Of a stretch of DNA of 64,000 nucleotides, positions 33,877-46,349 are shown one piece after another. A program made the position numbers and the translations under genes. The stretch spans positions 2,356,001-2,420,000 of the forward strand of contig NBAZ01000003.1 of NCBI GenBank assembly GCA_002794735.1, in the 5' to 3' direction. The notes beneath the pieces are model-generated. The model was not told the origin of the DNA, searched no databases, and worked only from the letters and a program-made list of their open reading frames with translations. Source of the DNA: Pyrrhoderma lamaoense (lineage: Eukaryota > Basidiomycota > Agaricomycetes > Hymenochaetales > Hymenochaetaceae). Every line of letters begins with the position of its first letter. The first letter of the stretch is position 1.

Positions 33877-35265
33877 TTAGAGCCTTCCGGAGACTCCAAG
33901 AATCTTTGCATCCCCTTGTTTCGTGTATGTAGGGCCACTGCTACTTGTCGTCGACGATGAAGTAGCAGACACAAAACGTGTCGTTGTAGTTAGCATCGTG
34001 CTACTGTTTTCTACAAACCAGTCAGAAATGAGGTTTTCAGGTCCAGATTCGGGTTTCTCATCCTCATTTGGGGCTATCTCTGGATCGGGAACATCAAATA
34101 TAAGCCTAGATTCCCTATGTCCTGGCTCTGGCGAGAGGCCAACTTCCTCCATTATTGTATCTAACCAATCTTTTCCATCTTCATCGACTTCTATGATTCT
34201 TATGGTAAGCATCGTTACGACCCCGTCAATCGCAATATCTATCAGGATTTCAAAGAATTGCGCATAGAGCTGTATCAGATACTCTAGTGTAGGTATATAA
34301 GAAGAAGAGCGCAGATAACTGACTGTGATTAACAAATTCGGATCCGGGATCGAGTAAACCAACAATGTCTTCGGATGTTGCTTGGTATGTTACTCCTCCA
34401 AAATAAGTCGTTTGATTTGTTGCTCTAAATACAACCTCATCGCTTTGATATTAAATTTTTCAGTCATGTAAGTAGTGTGCAGTGCAAGAATACTTAGTAA
34501 CTTACCGGCCCATATCGTATCCATTAGGTGATATGTGATGGTGTGTGGACAGGTTCTCCTCATGAGACACGGCTAAAAAGACAGCATTAGTGCGAGCATC
34601 AGGTCCATTTTGTTTGAAAGATCTAGTGAATAGTGAGTATATGACACATAAAATATATCATAGAGGTGCATATAGAGACAAAGACGTACATACCGGAAAT
34701 GGTTTCCACCGACAAACGTTTCCAGACAGGAGCCAATCTCCGCACTAGAATACATCTGCCGTAATTCAAGCTGTTGACGCACAAACCCGTTACCATCTCC
34801 GAGATCAGCGGAGAACCATCCTCCATCTCCGTGAACATCCATACATTCGTATGACCTATAGTAGTAACATAATAATTGACCTTTAGATTGGTCCTGCGTT
34901 GTAAATCGTATACTTAACTAACATTCCGATTGACCTGGCCCAATTGACTAATCCAAGATCTGTGAGCACCTCTGACGAGCTCCTTGCTGAGATTATTACC
35001 TATGTAGGGGTTGAGAAATTAGCCACTAGGTTAGATGTAGTAACTGGATTGTAAAATATCACATTTAGTGGCTCTCCATAGCCATTTCTAGTATCAATGA
35101 ACATATAACCCCACCTTGTGAAGGCGGAAAGAAATCGTGTTCATCATAAGCAAAGGCTGCTTGAGCCAACAATACAAACCCAAGGGCAACACCAAACTTG
35201 AAAAGTGAGTAGAAATCTGTCGAAGTCAATAAAAGTCTATAACCCTTCAGCATACTACTCCGCAC
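33877..35265 (-). CDS. Secreted family member 2, apparent frameshift in exon 1
   Basis: This tandem paralogue of the gene at 31286-32795 has the same exon order. The signal peptide (FKFGVALGFVLLAQAAFA) is followed by YDEHDFFPP. Domain motifs SYECMDVHGDGGWFSADLGD, LETFVGGNHFR, NGPDARTNAVFLA, THHHISPNGYDMG and YFGGVTYQATSED are all visible. The last exon encodes IAIDGVVTMLTIRII, then PEPGHRESRLIFDVPDPE and a shorter Ser/Thr tail ending KQGDAKILGVSGRL. In exon 1 the frame breaks near 35113: the FPPSQGG frame must shift by one base to read MFIDTRNGYGEPLN, and the break lies in a GGGG run. It could be a consensus error or a true null allele. Start Met at 35265 or a few codons later. Confidence 0.75.
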
Positions 35266-36112
35266 CCTCTTTTCTTACAGAAGAACAAGAAAAAGCTGAC
35301 AAAACTACCTAGGAGTGATTAAAAACGGGAGGCGAGGACCAATACCTGTGTTTGATGTATATTTGACCCGTATTGGAAAATGGCAAAGTCACGGCAGCGC
35401 TATGAGTTGCAAAATAAGGAAAAATGCTTGTCAAAGTGAGGAATGTATTTTTAGTTACGTATAGCTCCCCGCAAAGTCAAAGATAAGGATCAGTACATTG
35501 GCAATGCATTTACCTTGTATGATTATCGATTTTAAGATTTAAGAGTACCAACGCATGTGCACTTAGATATTTTGAGAGATTTACTTGGATATACATGTGA
35601 GTTCATTTCCTTCATATAAGAACAAGATTGAAGCCCAAGTAGCTCCTCCCCGTTTCACTGTACCGGTTAGACTCACATATCGCAAAGTTAGATTCGTAAT
35701 GTCGTCCAGACAACAACAGCGATATTTTGGATTCATGGTTCGGCCTAATCTCTATGTAGCGAAATGCATTGGGATAGTTCCTTAGTCTTACAAACTGAAT
35801 AGTTGCAGTGTTATACTGTCACGAGTTCTGATTATTGCGGTATGTGCGTGCAACATACTTATCATCACGTTATAAGTACTGCTTTGATCACAGACAGCAT
35901 AGGTCATTAGTATGATAGGAAACACGTAATCCTAGTTGTAACAATAAGTGACGGATGATCTGAGTCAATCAAGATCGGAAGAAAAGCAGGAACATGGGCA
36001 GTGTTAGATGTCTGTACCATAAGCCGAAACTTGAGCTTACAAATTAATTATTTTAAATATATTCAACCAATAATAATAGATAAAAAATCCCAAAAGAAAG
36101 TCGTAAGGGCCA
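35266..36112. other. Intergenic between secreted family members 2 and 3
   Basis: Promoter of member 2 and 3' flank of member 3. No recognisable gene. The open frame 35585-35785 (+) has no domain I can identify. Confidence 0.4.
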
Positions 36113-37490
36113 TCAACAGAGAAAACAAAGGTATACTGTCGTAAACATAGATACCAGAAGCATAAACGAGAAAGTCGAAGAGAAGGAGTTCGAAAACGTG
36201 AAGTGATGATTATGAACGGAAGAAGCACCTGATCCAGTACTTAGAATATTCGATGCGGTTGCAGAGTTCAGGACAGTGGAAGAGGAAGTCAAGGAAACGG
36301 GATTGGTACTAGTGATAGGCCTACCCTCGCCCGAGCTACTCATACTGCTCATGATAACACTACTTGACCCTTCTCGAGTCACAGATGTGGCAGGGGCAGG
36401 CGCTGACCGTTATACGATCGTAACAGTCAGGAGTTTAACAATTCCATCAACCGCGATACCTAATTTAAGCATAAGAATCGTTACTATAATATAGAGTGAT
36501 AAATTATGAAGCAGAAGTACCATGGTTGACGCCTGTTGAACCAGCATCCATGAGGCCCGTGATATTCTCTGCAGTTGTTGAGTATGTGACCCCACCAAAA
36601 CTCGTTTGGCCTGCAGTTGCTGCTGCAACTAGCTTATCACTAAAAATATACAACTATAAACCCCAACCACTTTCGAAGAACATTCGAAAAAAGGAACGCA
36701 CCGGCCGACATCATATCCGTCCGGAGCTATTGTGTGATGTTCAAAAACATTTTCCTCTTGGGAAACGCTTATTTTACGAAGGGCTTAAACATAGATATCC
36801 TTTACCGATTAAGAGTTAAATATAACTTACGCTAAGAAAAGAGCCCCACTATCCGCCAAGCTTCCGTTTTGTCTGAAAACACGGAAATGGTTTCCTCCAA
36901 CTAAAGATTCAAGGCAGGTTCCTACTTCGGCGTTGTCAAAGTCTGAACGGAGTTCAATAGTTTGGTTGACAAATCCATTTCCGTCGCCAAGGTTAGCACT
37001 CTGCGGATCACCCAGATGGAGACCAAAACATTCCTCCGAGCTGAATATATGGAATGTTTAAGGGATGGGAAAGGCGTAAATTCATCATTCAAACACGAAG
37101 CAGGACGCGTGTCAGAGGCCGAAAAAGACGAAATCAGGTTCTATCTTCCATTGGTTTCAAGATAACTATATGCACTTACAAATCAATAGAACGAGCATAG
37201 TTCAGGATTCCATCATCGGTAAGAACATCAGGTGAGCTTAAGCCAGAGATAATAACCTAATTATATAATTAGGAGCTAGCAGTAAGTTCACAGCTTCAAG
37301 CGAAAAGGGTAAACTTCGGACACACGTTCAATGGTTCTCCAAGACCGTCGCTAGTTGCAAGGTCCAGCATACTCCCTCCGTTGACGCGAGGATCATAGTA
37401 CGCTACGGCGCGCTTTGCAGTAGGTGTTTTCGCTGCTGAGTGTTGCAGATACAGCCCAATAAGGACGATGGCAGACGTTAAGGAGCGCAT
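36113..37490 (-). CDS. Secreted family member 3, possible GPI-anchored form
   Basis: Third tandem paralogue and the most diverged. The signal peptide MRSLTSAIVLIGLYLQHSAA is followed by YYDPRVNGGSMLDL, DGLGEPLNV, IISGLSSPDVLTDDGILNYA, ECFGLHLGDPQSANLGDGNG, GTCLESLVGGNHFRVFRQNG, EHHTIAPDGYDVG, SFGGVTYSTTAENITGLMDA and IAVDGIVKLLTVTIV. This form looks closer to the common Agaricomycete version of the family. The C-terminus is a Ser/Thr-rich stalk followed by a hydrophobic end (FMLLVSMFTTVYLCFLC), which fits a GPI-anchor signal or a membrane anchor, unlike members 1 and 2. The start at Met 37490 gives a standard signal peptide. Exact junctions were not all fixed. Confidence 0.82.
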
Positions 37491-38511
37491 TGTTCAGAAA
37501 GGCGTCAACAGCAACAGTTACCCTGGTCAACGAGAAGGCAGGCACCTGGTACGAAAGGCAAGCACAAGCAAAAGCGTTTGGACCGGCACCCTTTTTATCA
37601 CATCTCGCTTCCTATATAATATCACACAACAACGGTGGCCGAATGCACAAGTTCAGACAGAAATCCAAGATAGGAGGCTTCTTCTCTCCTTCTTGATTTT
37701 CTTAACCGGAATCAATATACACTCCTGCTCTTGCTGAAAGTCTCTGTTCAATCGGAAAACGAGGATCTTCATTGTCAGATGATTGAGGAAGAATACTGAC
37801 CCCTGAGGCGTCATATGCAGTTCATATGCCTCAGTAGCTGAGAGCTTCTGTTTAGAAACCAAGTTGGGCTGTAGCGTTGGCAAATCTGCATGCAAATAAA
37901 AGAGTAGATCATTAATCTGGGCGGAAATACACAAAACCGGAGCGAAGCGGGATTCAACTTTCCCATACAGGAATGTTCACTTTCGCTGACAAGACTCAAA
38001 TGAATAGCTGAGAGATGCAAGTATTATATGGAACACAGAACGTGCTTAACAGACACATGCCTAGAAAATAGTCTTTGTAGGGGCACGTTCGAGCAGCCAC
38101 TAAACCATCGAAATCACGGCCTTAGGGTGTTGTAACCGCAGATGATTTTCCCGTGGAAAAGTATTATGATCGATAGACTAGATCTAGAGAGAACCGAAAA
38201 GTGAACAAGAAACACATGCGTTTCCGCCTTCTCTCGAGATTGAAAAGTTCAAAACGTTTGCGATTGAACGTATGGACTCGGCTAGTGATATCTTCGCCCA
38301 ATACAATACGTATATTTCAGGTCAGGTACAAACAATGAAACATCCGAATTTGGGGGGTGACGATATATTTTGGAAATAATAACACGCGGAGTTTTATTTA
38401 TAAATGTAATTACATATTACGTAACTTAATCTTTGTATATTTTTCGGTCATCGTGAGTACCATGAAGAGTATATGAAGCACACTCATGTAGATCATACAT
38501 GTAATCCAATC
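37491..38511. other. Intergenic, secreted family 3 promoter and hydrolase 3' flank
   Basis: No recognisable gene. Overlapping open frames near 37468-37937 on both strands have no domain and look like chance. The right end, AT-rich around 38380-38430, is the 3' flank of the hydrolase. Confidence 0.4.
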
Positions 38512-39778
38512 TCAAAGATCTCCTATCCATTTTCCTATGGCCATAGCAGCCTCCGTTCTTTCTGGTTCGTACCATTCAAAACCAAGTATGTCATGCATAG
38601 CATCTTTGCTCTCGAATACTTTCAAGTTATCACCGAGATCTTTCTCCATCCTTGAAATCAATGTGCGAATCGAAGCTACTAACGTCTCACCGCCTCCGTA
38701 TACAATAAAAGATTTTGGAGTGCCCTTGAAACTTATATCTTCCAATTTCTTACATGCAGGGGATACGTAAGGACTTTCTAGGACAGCCTGCCCGTTTGGC
38801 CCTGCTAAGGGAGCTGTGCTTGGAAGAGGCTGAAAGGGAGCGGGTGGTGCTCCTAGGAAGTCCGATCGCACATAAGTAAACTCGGTATCATCCAAGGCAG
38901 CGTGGGAACCTGAAAGATCACACCAGGGTGAGAGTAAAACAATGCCACCGGGTGGGCTTGGAAGTCCAGGGATCGAGTTAGCATTCTCAACTAAGTAACG
39001 TGTGAGCCCCAGGGCAAGGTTTGCTCCAGCTGAATCTCCCAGAAAAATAACGTTTTCTGCGGGTACTGCATGTGTACGCACTAAATATACATAGGCCGCG
39101 AGCCCATCAAGAAGTTGAGCTGGGAAAGGATGTTCCCCGGGAGAGCGATCTGGAGTACACGGGGTTGTCAGACGGTACTCCACTGAAAGTGCTCGTGCAA
39201 CAGAAGGTGTGTGTTTTAGGACTTTGCGTATCACAGCAGAGACTGAACTCGATGGATGTGCCGAGAGGGACAAGTAACCGCCACCATGAAAGTTCAGTAT
39301 CACTTTCTCTCCTGATTGGTAGCTTGATTTCGCTTCATGATTTGGTCCATAGTACCAATATCCCGGTATGCGTGCAGGACCGACATTGGCAGCATCTGCC
39401 CACTTCTTTATCTCTCCAGATATAAGTTCGGAAACACCATCAATATATACACCATCTGCATCTGTCTCGAGTTTTGTGTGGACTGGAGTACGGTTGATTC
39501 CTCCAACTCTGATTATTTTCAAATAAATTTCAAAAAAAGTATATTTTTAAACACTAAGAAAAAAAAGGTAATCATTGATCAACGTACTTCCTATCAACAC
39601 CCATCATATATCTCACAAAATTGACTTTTATGCAACGATTGATTGACCATGATCTTCTTGGACGCCACGAAGGAAGCAAATTCCTGGCAGTCCAGAAGGG
39701 TAGACGCACAAGAAGAACTTCAAGCAGAGAGCACGCCACATACAGAAATTTAAACGGTTGTTTACTCCACAGAGACAT
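38512..39778 (-). CDS. Alpha/beta-hydrolase (HSL-type, abhydrolase_3) with N-terminal membrane anchor
   Basis: Two exons, 39778-39588 and 39508-38512, join (GTACGT to AATCAG) to an intact frame of 395 codons. The N-terminus has a hydrophobic segment (FLYVACSLLEVLLVRLPFW) that probably anchors the enzyme in a membrane. Catalytic features of the hormone-sensitive-lipase family are clear: the oxyanion-hole motif FHGGGYLSLS, the nucleophile motif FLGDSAGANLALG, and the histidine in KDAMHDILGFEW. The acidic triad member is less obvious: the segment YGGGETLVASIR offers Glu rather than the usual Asp. It probably hydrolyses carboxyl esters; the substrate is unknown. It stands alone between the secreted family and the kinase copy. 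Confidence 0.93.
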
Positions 39779-40618
39779 TCGAGTATCCGTATCCTAAGGA
39801 ATAGAAGGAGAAGAGATCCAACGATGATGGGAGCTGTTAAGTATCTATATAGACGATCTAGCTGGTCTCTATGTGATTATGTCACTCGGGCCTCTGGGAA
39901 CTGTCAGATGATCAGTTTAAAGTGACCGAGGGTGTACTTATTTTATCCTGTAGATTCTCGCGTAGATGAACTTTCATATCCAATAGTCTTTGTGAAAGTA
40001 TGTTGTAAAGAGCACCGTAGGTTTACACTAAGCGAGCAGAAGAGAAAAAATAGGTTTTTAGATTACGTAATATTAGTTTGTATATCACTAACGGAACTAC
40101 TCAAATCCTGCATCAATATTTGTGCACGTACTATTCTCACATGAAACATACACTGCAAGACGCACTGGTATCGACGAACGCTCATATATAAGGGTCTATA
40201 ACTAGAAGATGCGCTTCTCATCTATCATTAGTACTATACGTTGTTGGAGATGCGCATAGCCTCCTTAAGTCTAGGGTAGCAACGTGAACACACCATACAT
40301 CTTAAACATTGATTGATGAGGTAACACCTAGCCACTTAAGTATATGTCCTCCGAGTCGCTTGCCTATCTATCTCATAGCTTATTGACCTTATTTGTCTTG
40401 ATTATTTCATATGATGATATCTCTTTCTTGTCTTTGGAGGCGGTACTTTCGAAGATTGATGCGTAAATATAAGTACCCAACTAGACGCCTAGTAGCACCA
40501 CCTGCCATCTCCCCCCCCAAAACCTGTTCTCATCTCTCTTGCAATACTTCTGTGACCAACCCTCTCCTTTCTCACTACTTATTTTGTTCTTCAAACTCGA
40601 AAAAAGGGTTGTCTAAAC
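39779..40618. promoter_or_regulatory. Kinase copy 1 upstream region, duplicated elsewhere
   Basis: From about 40140 to the start codon the sequence resembles 60240-60708 before kinase copy 2. Shared words are GATGCGCATAGCC, AACATTGATTGATGA/CACG, TATATGT.CTCCG and ATAAGTACC.AACTAGA.GCC. A shorter version occurs at 43035-43200. The hydrolase promoter should lie near 39779-39900. Open frames here are not convincing genes. Confidence 0.5.
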
Positions 40619-42690
40619 ATGCTTGAATCGGCCTCTCAAGTAACGCGTGTAATATTAGGTGCTGCGGAGTTCGCAGCGGATTTTGCTCCTTTACCGTATC
40701 TTTCCGTCGTTGTTGGTCTTGCACTTGGTGTAGTTGAGTTGTGCGAGAATGTGCACGTCAACAAGTGAGCACTGGCTTTTCTTCTTTCTCAAAATCAATC
40801 AATACTTACATCATATACTATCTTCAGACGAGGCGTCAATGGGGTCGGAAGACGCTGCCAACAACTCTTGTATTCTATCAGAGAGACAGAGTCTAGTCGT
40901 TCCCCAGCGAAAACGCGAGAACTGGTGGATACCTGCGAACAGTGAGTGCTTTCTACTAAATATTTGTATAAGTTTTCGTCAGATTTTGCCACGTGGTAGT
41001 TTCTTTCAACCCTAAAAATAGCTTAACCCTGCTATATTTTGTTAAATATGTATCCCTCCGCTTCTCTAGTATAATCGCTTTTTTTCGACTAGTCCCTGCT
41101 ATTGATGCTAATGGATACACAGGTTACTCATTCATATACAGAACAGAATGAAGAAATGGAGGGATCTAAATAAACTCATGCAGTTCCTCCAGCAGGCAGA
41201 AATCACCGAAAGTGTGAGAGATTGTAATGAGTCTATAGATGCCTTCATGGAAGCATTCGCTATTACTTCTTCTCTTGACACTCATAACTGGATGATAAAC
41301 TTCGAGGAGAGATGCAATTCAAATCAAGACGAAGTTCTTACATGTCTCGCCAGCATCAAAGACGACGTCAGCTCGTTGAAAGAATGTGTTAACTTAGAAA
41401 TGATACCTGAGTTGATGAGATTGTTACAAGAGCTTCTTGGCAACGCAAACCTGGAGACCAAGCACATAGCAATCTGGCTTCCATCCTCTATACCGTTCAA
41501 ACGTATTCAGGAGAGCTTTTACCAGTCTATAATCTCAATCAAGGAGAAGTTAAAAAATTAGGGACCCCAGTTGGTGGTGGTGCTAATTTTGATATATGGA
41601 AGGGTAGGTATCTCGATAGCCAAGATTGCGCGATAAAAGCACTTCGGGAATTTAGAATAACCCTCAAAACAGGTCGGTAAGTAAGGATATTATATTGAAG
41701 CTTGGTATAGTTTCTCTTAGTTTATCCTAGCGCTTTCTTCGCGAAATTAAAATCTGGAGAGATATATGGGAGGTCGACCGTGGCCGGTACATTCTCCCTT
41801 TCTATGGAGCCTGCTGCAGTAATGGAGTACATCCGTGTGTAAACGCTCATATATTCACTCCCTTCGTAGTATTGACATAGATCAGATTTGTGATTAGCCC
41901 ATGGATGCAGTATGGAGATGTTTTGCACTATGTTAATAAATATCCATATGTTCCTAGGGGACCGATTGTATGAAACACTCACTTCATGTGCATGGTTTTT
42001 GTACTCATCTTATTTAGATCCTCCGAATTGCTGAAGGAATCAACTTCTTGCACTCTCAGAAACCTCCTATTTCGCATGGTGATATCAAACCGGTAAGCAA
42101 TCCTGTAAATATATGTAAAAGTACAATAAGCTGATATCAATCATAGGCAAATATTCTCATTAATGATGATGGAAATCCTCTCTTGTCGGACTTTGGTCTA
42201 TCGAAAGTACGTTTAGCGCTCAACAAAGTATAAGCTCGACTAACTGTCATATCAGATTATAGAAGATCTGACAGGAGTTCCGTTTACTCAGAGCTGTGGG
42301 ATGAGTGGCTCATTTCGCTATTTCGCTCCAGAATTGTATTGCGAACCTTATACGCTGAACTGTGCTTCAGATGTTTACGCCTTCTCAATGACTGTTCTCT
42401 CGGTAAGTTTAACTATCATGTCCGTTTAATGTCGGAACTGAGTGTTACGACTCCTTTATAACAGATTATGACAGGGAAACAGCCCTTCTCATACATCAGA
42501 CGTGATCCAGAAGTTTTGATCGGGGTAAGTCAAGATCAAAGGCCACAGAGACCTATGGAAGCGGAAGTTGTCCAGCTTGGGCTTGATGATAGACTATGGA
42601 ACCTATTAGTTAGATGTTGGGACAGGGACCCACAGAAACGTCCCTCAGCTCAAGAGCTTGTGAACGAGCTTTCATCATATCAAAGTTGAT
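40619..42690 (+). pseudogene. MLKL-like helical domain plus TKL kinase, copy 1, frameshifted
   Basis: The N-terminal part (MLESASQVTRVILGAAEFAA, VVGLALGVVELCENVHVNK, RCQQLLYSI, KKWRDLNKLMQFLQQAEITE) fits the four-helix domain related to the MLKL N-terminus that is common in Agaricomycete kinases and NLR-like proteins. Relative to copy 2, one base is lost near 41441 (GGCAACGC against GGTGAACGC) and another near 41663 (ACCC against ACCCC). These break the frame before the glycine loop. Read in pieces, the kinase domain is otherwise complete: GTPVGGG, CAIKALREF (VAIK lysine), REIKIWRDIWEVDRGRY, SHGDIKPANIL (Gly for the usual Arg, a non-RD kinase), LSDFGLSK, GSFRYFAPELY and LLVRCWDRDPQKRPSAQEL. 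At least eight small introns are consistent between the copies. A truncated helical-domain protein of about 240 residues could still be made. Confidence 0.8.
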
Positions 42691-43630
42691 ATCTATACTA
42701 CTGAGCTGCTTTCTGAATAAGGGAAATGGATGAACGTCTGAGGATATAACCCGCCTATACTTTTCACTCTCTTATCTATACCCAGGATATGTACTAAGAT
42801 TTTAGACACATATAAATCATATGAATGGAATTTATAGCGTATTTGTAATGCCAGACAGAGAGTGAAACGAAATCCACTGTCAGTTTGAGGCATTACTGCC
42901 TGCAGTGAAATCCCATATACTATATACTGAAAAATTTAACAACGCATGTATGAAGGGCAAATGAATCATGATATTGAGATTTGCCTCACCGAACAAAGTG
43001 AAACGAGTTGCCAAGTATTATTATGATTATTAACCCCGATGGACGCTCATGAATGTCTCTATAACTAGATGATACACTTCCTATTGATCATCCGTTTTTT
43101 CTTGTCACTTCATACTGTTGTGATGCACATAGCCTCGTGAGGTCTTTACCATTCTTGAGAACAAGCAGAATCCTGCGTCGATGTGTCAGTAAGTAAAAGT
43201 GAGCCCGGAGACATTCAAAGCACCGATGCTAGTATTATTAAAATCTCATTCTTGAGTCCGATGTCACTGTGATATATTCTGCACGCGAAACTCTCAGTTA
43301 AATATTTTATTGGTAATCTTCACTCATATAACTTGTAGGACATCTTGCAGATACGTCGAGATTCCCGCGTAGAGTCGTTAGGCTTGTAACCTGTTATTTA
43401 AAAGAAGATCTACTATTGTAAACTCGATTTGCTAGTAGTAGAAAAGAATATTCAAAAGAGACCGATTCCTGCATGTTTTGATTCAAGGTAGCACACACAT
43501 AATGAGATCCAGGAAATTACCAAACTGAAAAGTTAATTCCTACAGTTACAAATTTAAGAAACATAGTTTTCAATCACTAGTGACCTCCCCTGCACCTCGT
43601 GCACATATAGCATTGTCCTTGAAAAGCGAG
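42691..43630. repeat. Kinase copy 1 3' flank followed by a third promoter fragment
   Basis: 42690-43030 matches the 3' flank of copy 2 (62788-63140), for example CACCGAACAAAGTGAAAC. Immediately after, about 43035-43200 changes to sequence like the upstream region of both kinase genes (ACGCTCATGAATGTCTCTAT, TGATGCACATAGCCTC). No kinase follows, so this is the start of a lost tandem copy. The remainder, to 43630, shows nothing recognisable. Confidence 0.6.
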
Positions 43631-45515
43631 TTATGACAAAGGTGTTATTTCACTGACGCCATAAGCTACAACCAAGATACTGGGGAGACTGATTATTACA
43701 AGGGTCCCAAACATTATAGCAAATGATTGTCTCGCTTTTGTCATGGGCGACTCGGATGAAGCATGTATATATCATCAGTCATCTATGATAGTTATTTATC
43801 TAGTTTTTATTGTATATTGAGAGCAAATCTTACATTTTTCGCATCGAGTGCAGCTTGCAAACCACCTAATAAGTATGCAGAGAAAGAGGTTCCAAAGACT
43901 CCTCCAAGCGATTTAAACACTTACAAAAATTAGTTCAACAGTATGACGTCACGAAACAGGGACTTACAACTGGCATGGCTCGTCAAAGATGCAATATCCT
44001 CTTGAGCACAATAGGCGAGGAGGGCAAGAATAGATATAGAGTTGACTATATGGAATCCAAAAGCTGATGGGAAAGTTCCACTGATTTGCAAGGGTATATA
44101 CCCTCGTGCCTCTGTACTTAGAAGGCTGGTGATCAGAAAAATGAATGGTCCTAATGTGACAAAAATGACTCCAAGAAGCAATATTCCTTTGCATCTCTGT
44201 GTTCTTGTTACTCGTAAACCGGCTAATAGAGTTGCAAAGACCGCCGCAAAAGAAATGGGAAGAATGTACGTGCCTGCGACTTCAGCGGAGACGTGACTAA
44301 CAATGACTGCATACAGCGGAGCATTGCAAAGTATTGCTTGGTAGATTGTTGAAGATGAAAAGATAATAATAAAAATAGATGTAGCACTCTTTAATCGGAA
44401 GTGACTCATAGATAGAATGGGGTCCTTCGCCCTTTTCTCTGAAATTATGAATGAAGTTAGGCAGAACAGACATGAAATACCAAGAAGGACTTTAATGTCG
44501 TGTCTCGTAAGAGAGAATGGAATAGGTATATCGTCGGATATCCTTGAAAATGTGAGGTTTCCTGTCACAAGAGTTACCAGCAAGAATATGCAACCAAAGA
44601 TGTTACATCGATACGGATATCTAGGTTTTCCACCTGATGGCAATGATATCCCCGGACTAAATACTATCGGGAGCGATGTAAGAGCATCTTGCTCCATCAG
44701 TAAAAGTAGAATAACCAGGATACTGGAAGTAAATCCGAGGAATGCCTGAGAGTAGAAGACCATTCTCCAGTTGTAGTGGTCAGTTATCCAACCCCCAAGA
44801 GGACCACCGATTGAAGTGGCAGTCTATTATTATGCCAATGAGAGCTAATGTATAAGTTTCATTTATACTTTGTATATATTAGGACTCACACAAGCAATCA
44901 TCTTTCCGACGGAATGCCACAATGCTCTTTCTTTCAACTCTACCGTCTCTTTGGATCCATGTTTATTTTCTCATATCAGAGTGTAATTACTTTACTTACC
45001 GGACAGTATTATAGAAACGATGACACTGATTCCTCCTAGCCCTAAGCCAGAAATAGATCGTCCCAAGAGGAGGACTAATACAGATGTAGAAGTAGCGCAT
45101 AGCAGAGATCCTAAGGTATATACGACGCTTGATAGTAATAGGACTGGCTTCCTACCAATAGCATCAGAAAGCTTAGCACATATAGGTGTAGATGCAGTTG
45201 AGAAGAGAAGAGTAGTAGTCACAATGTGTTGAACAAGTGATATATCCTTATAGTCCAATGAAATTGTAGGTCCAATAGTAGCAATGCCGGTAACTAGATA
45301 AATCCTATTGTAAATCAATTTTCTATAGATTTGAGTATATTATGCTGCCTACCTTCAAGGCTTGATACGAATGTTATGTAGCTGACTCCTAGTACAGTAT
45401 ACTTGAAGCCAATTGAACGTTTCTTTTGATTGTATAATAGTGGTTGCTCTTCGTATCTTCGATCAGTAATAGTATTTGGTGGATTAGAGGCAATTAGATT
45501 CTCTGGGTTGACCAT
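43631..45515 (-). CDS. MFS drug:H+ antiporter, DHA2-type, multi-exon
   Basis: This is an integral membrane exporter of the major facilitator superfamily. The start MVNPENLIASNPP leads to YTVLGVSYITFVSSLEG. The next exons carry the family marks: ICAKLSDAIGRKPVLLL (motif A), LLLGRSISGLGLGG (motif B) and GGPLGGWITDHYNWRMVFY (motif C of drug antiporters). Many hydrophobic helices follow (FGCIFLLVTLVTGN, VLLGISCLFCLTSFII, SIFIIIFSSSTIYQAILC, FAAVFATLLAG, GILLLGVIFVTLGPFIFLI). The end is SLGGVFGTSFSAYLLGGLQ, then a last helix, AIMFGTLVIISLPSILVVAYG, with the stop at 43631-43633. The long cytosolic loop and helix number suit the 14-helix DHA2 group. It lies next to the FMO gene and could export that pathway's product. 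Substrate unknown. Confidence 0.88.
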
Positions 45516-46349
45516 TTTACCATCCTCACAGTCAAGAGAAAGGGGGACCTCGTATCTTCTTCTGAAATATAAGTCAGTGGCGAAAATGGTTTTATGCATG
45601 AAGAGCGTGATGTTTATAAATTTGATTATTTGCCAGTTGCTAGTCAGATAGACTCGACACTTTTGGCGTAAACAACAACCGATCAAGAATTTTTTGAAGA
45701 AAATTATAACAACGTCCCCAGCGACCGTTATTATCCAATTCTCACCCTTTTCTTAACAATGTTTCTGATATTAATGTTTCTGATATCAAGTTGTTGACAT
45801 GTAAAGTTACTGAGCATCTTGACTGATAGACAAGAAAGATATGGACGGAATTACATTAGTGCCGGTGGTGATGCTGGTGGTTATGACACTTCAACGAGCA
45901 ATCCTCATACCTTATTTCGAAAGGCGCGAGAAATTTCCCATCTTGTCAGAATTACGAGAATACTGTCACTCACTGCGGGTATATCATTCGAAGCTGATAG
46001 ATATATAACTCTACTGCATCCGAGAATGTATATCAGTGAATATAAGGGTAATGCCTGGCTCAGTGGTGATCGCAGTTGTGGGTGGGATGTGAAAAAATTT
46101 TTGGTTTACTTTTTCCGACATAAATGAAGCTTATACTATTCTGTTAGGCTGATCTACGTATTCGTATGAGGAAGGATCAATTTTATACATTTATGATATA
46201 CTTACGAGTAATTTCTCCCATTATAGGTATACATACGTATATATGACGGTAACTTGGAATGTCTGTCCGAGTGACATCACATAACATTGCGTGTGTAATG
46301 GATAAGGCATCTACTATAGCTACAAGATTCATTATCTCCCTAGTATTTC
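45516..46349. other. Intergenic between MFS and FMO genes
   Basis: Contains the transporter promoter and the 3' flank of the FMO gene. An open frame at 45819-46127 (+) has no recognisable domain. No other feature was seen. Confidence 0.4.
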
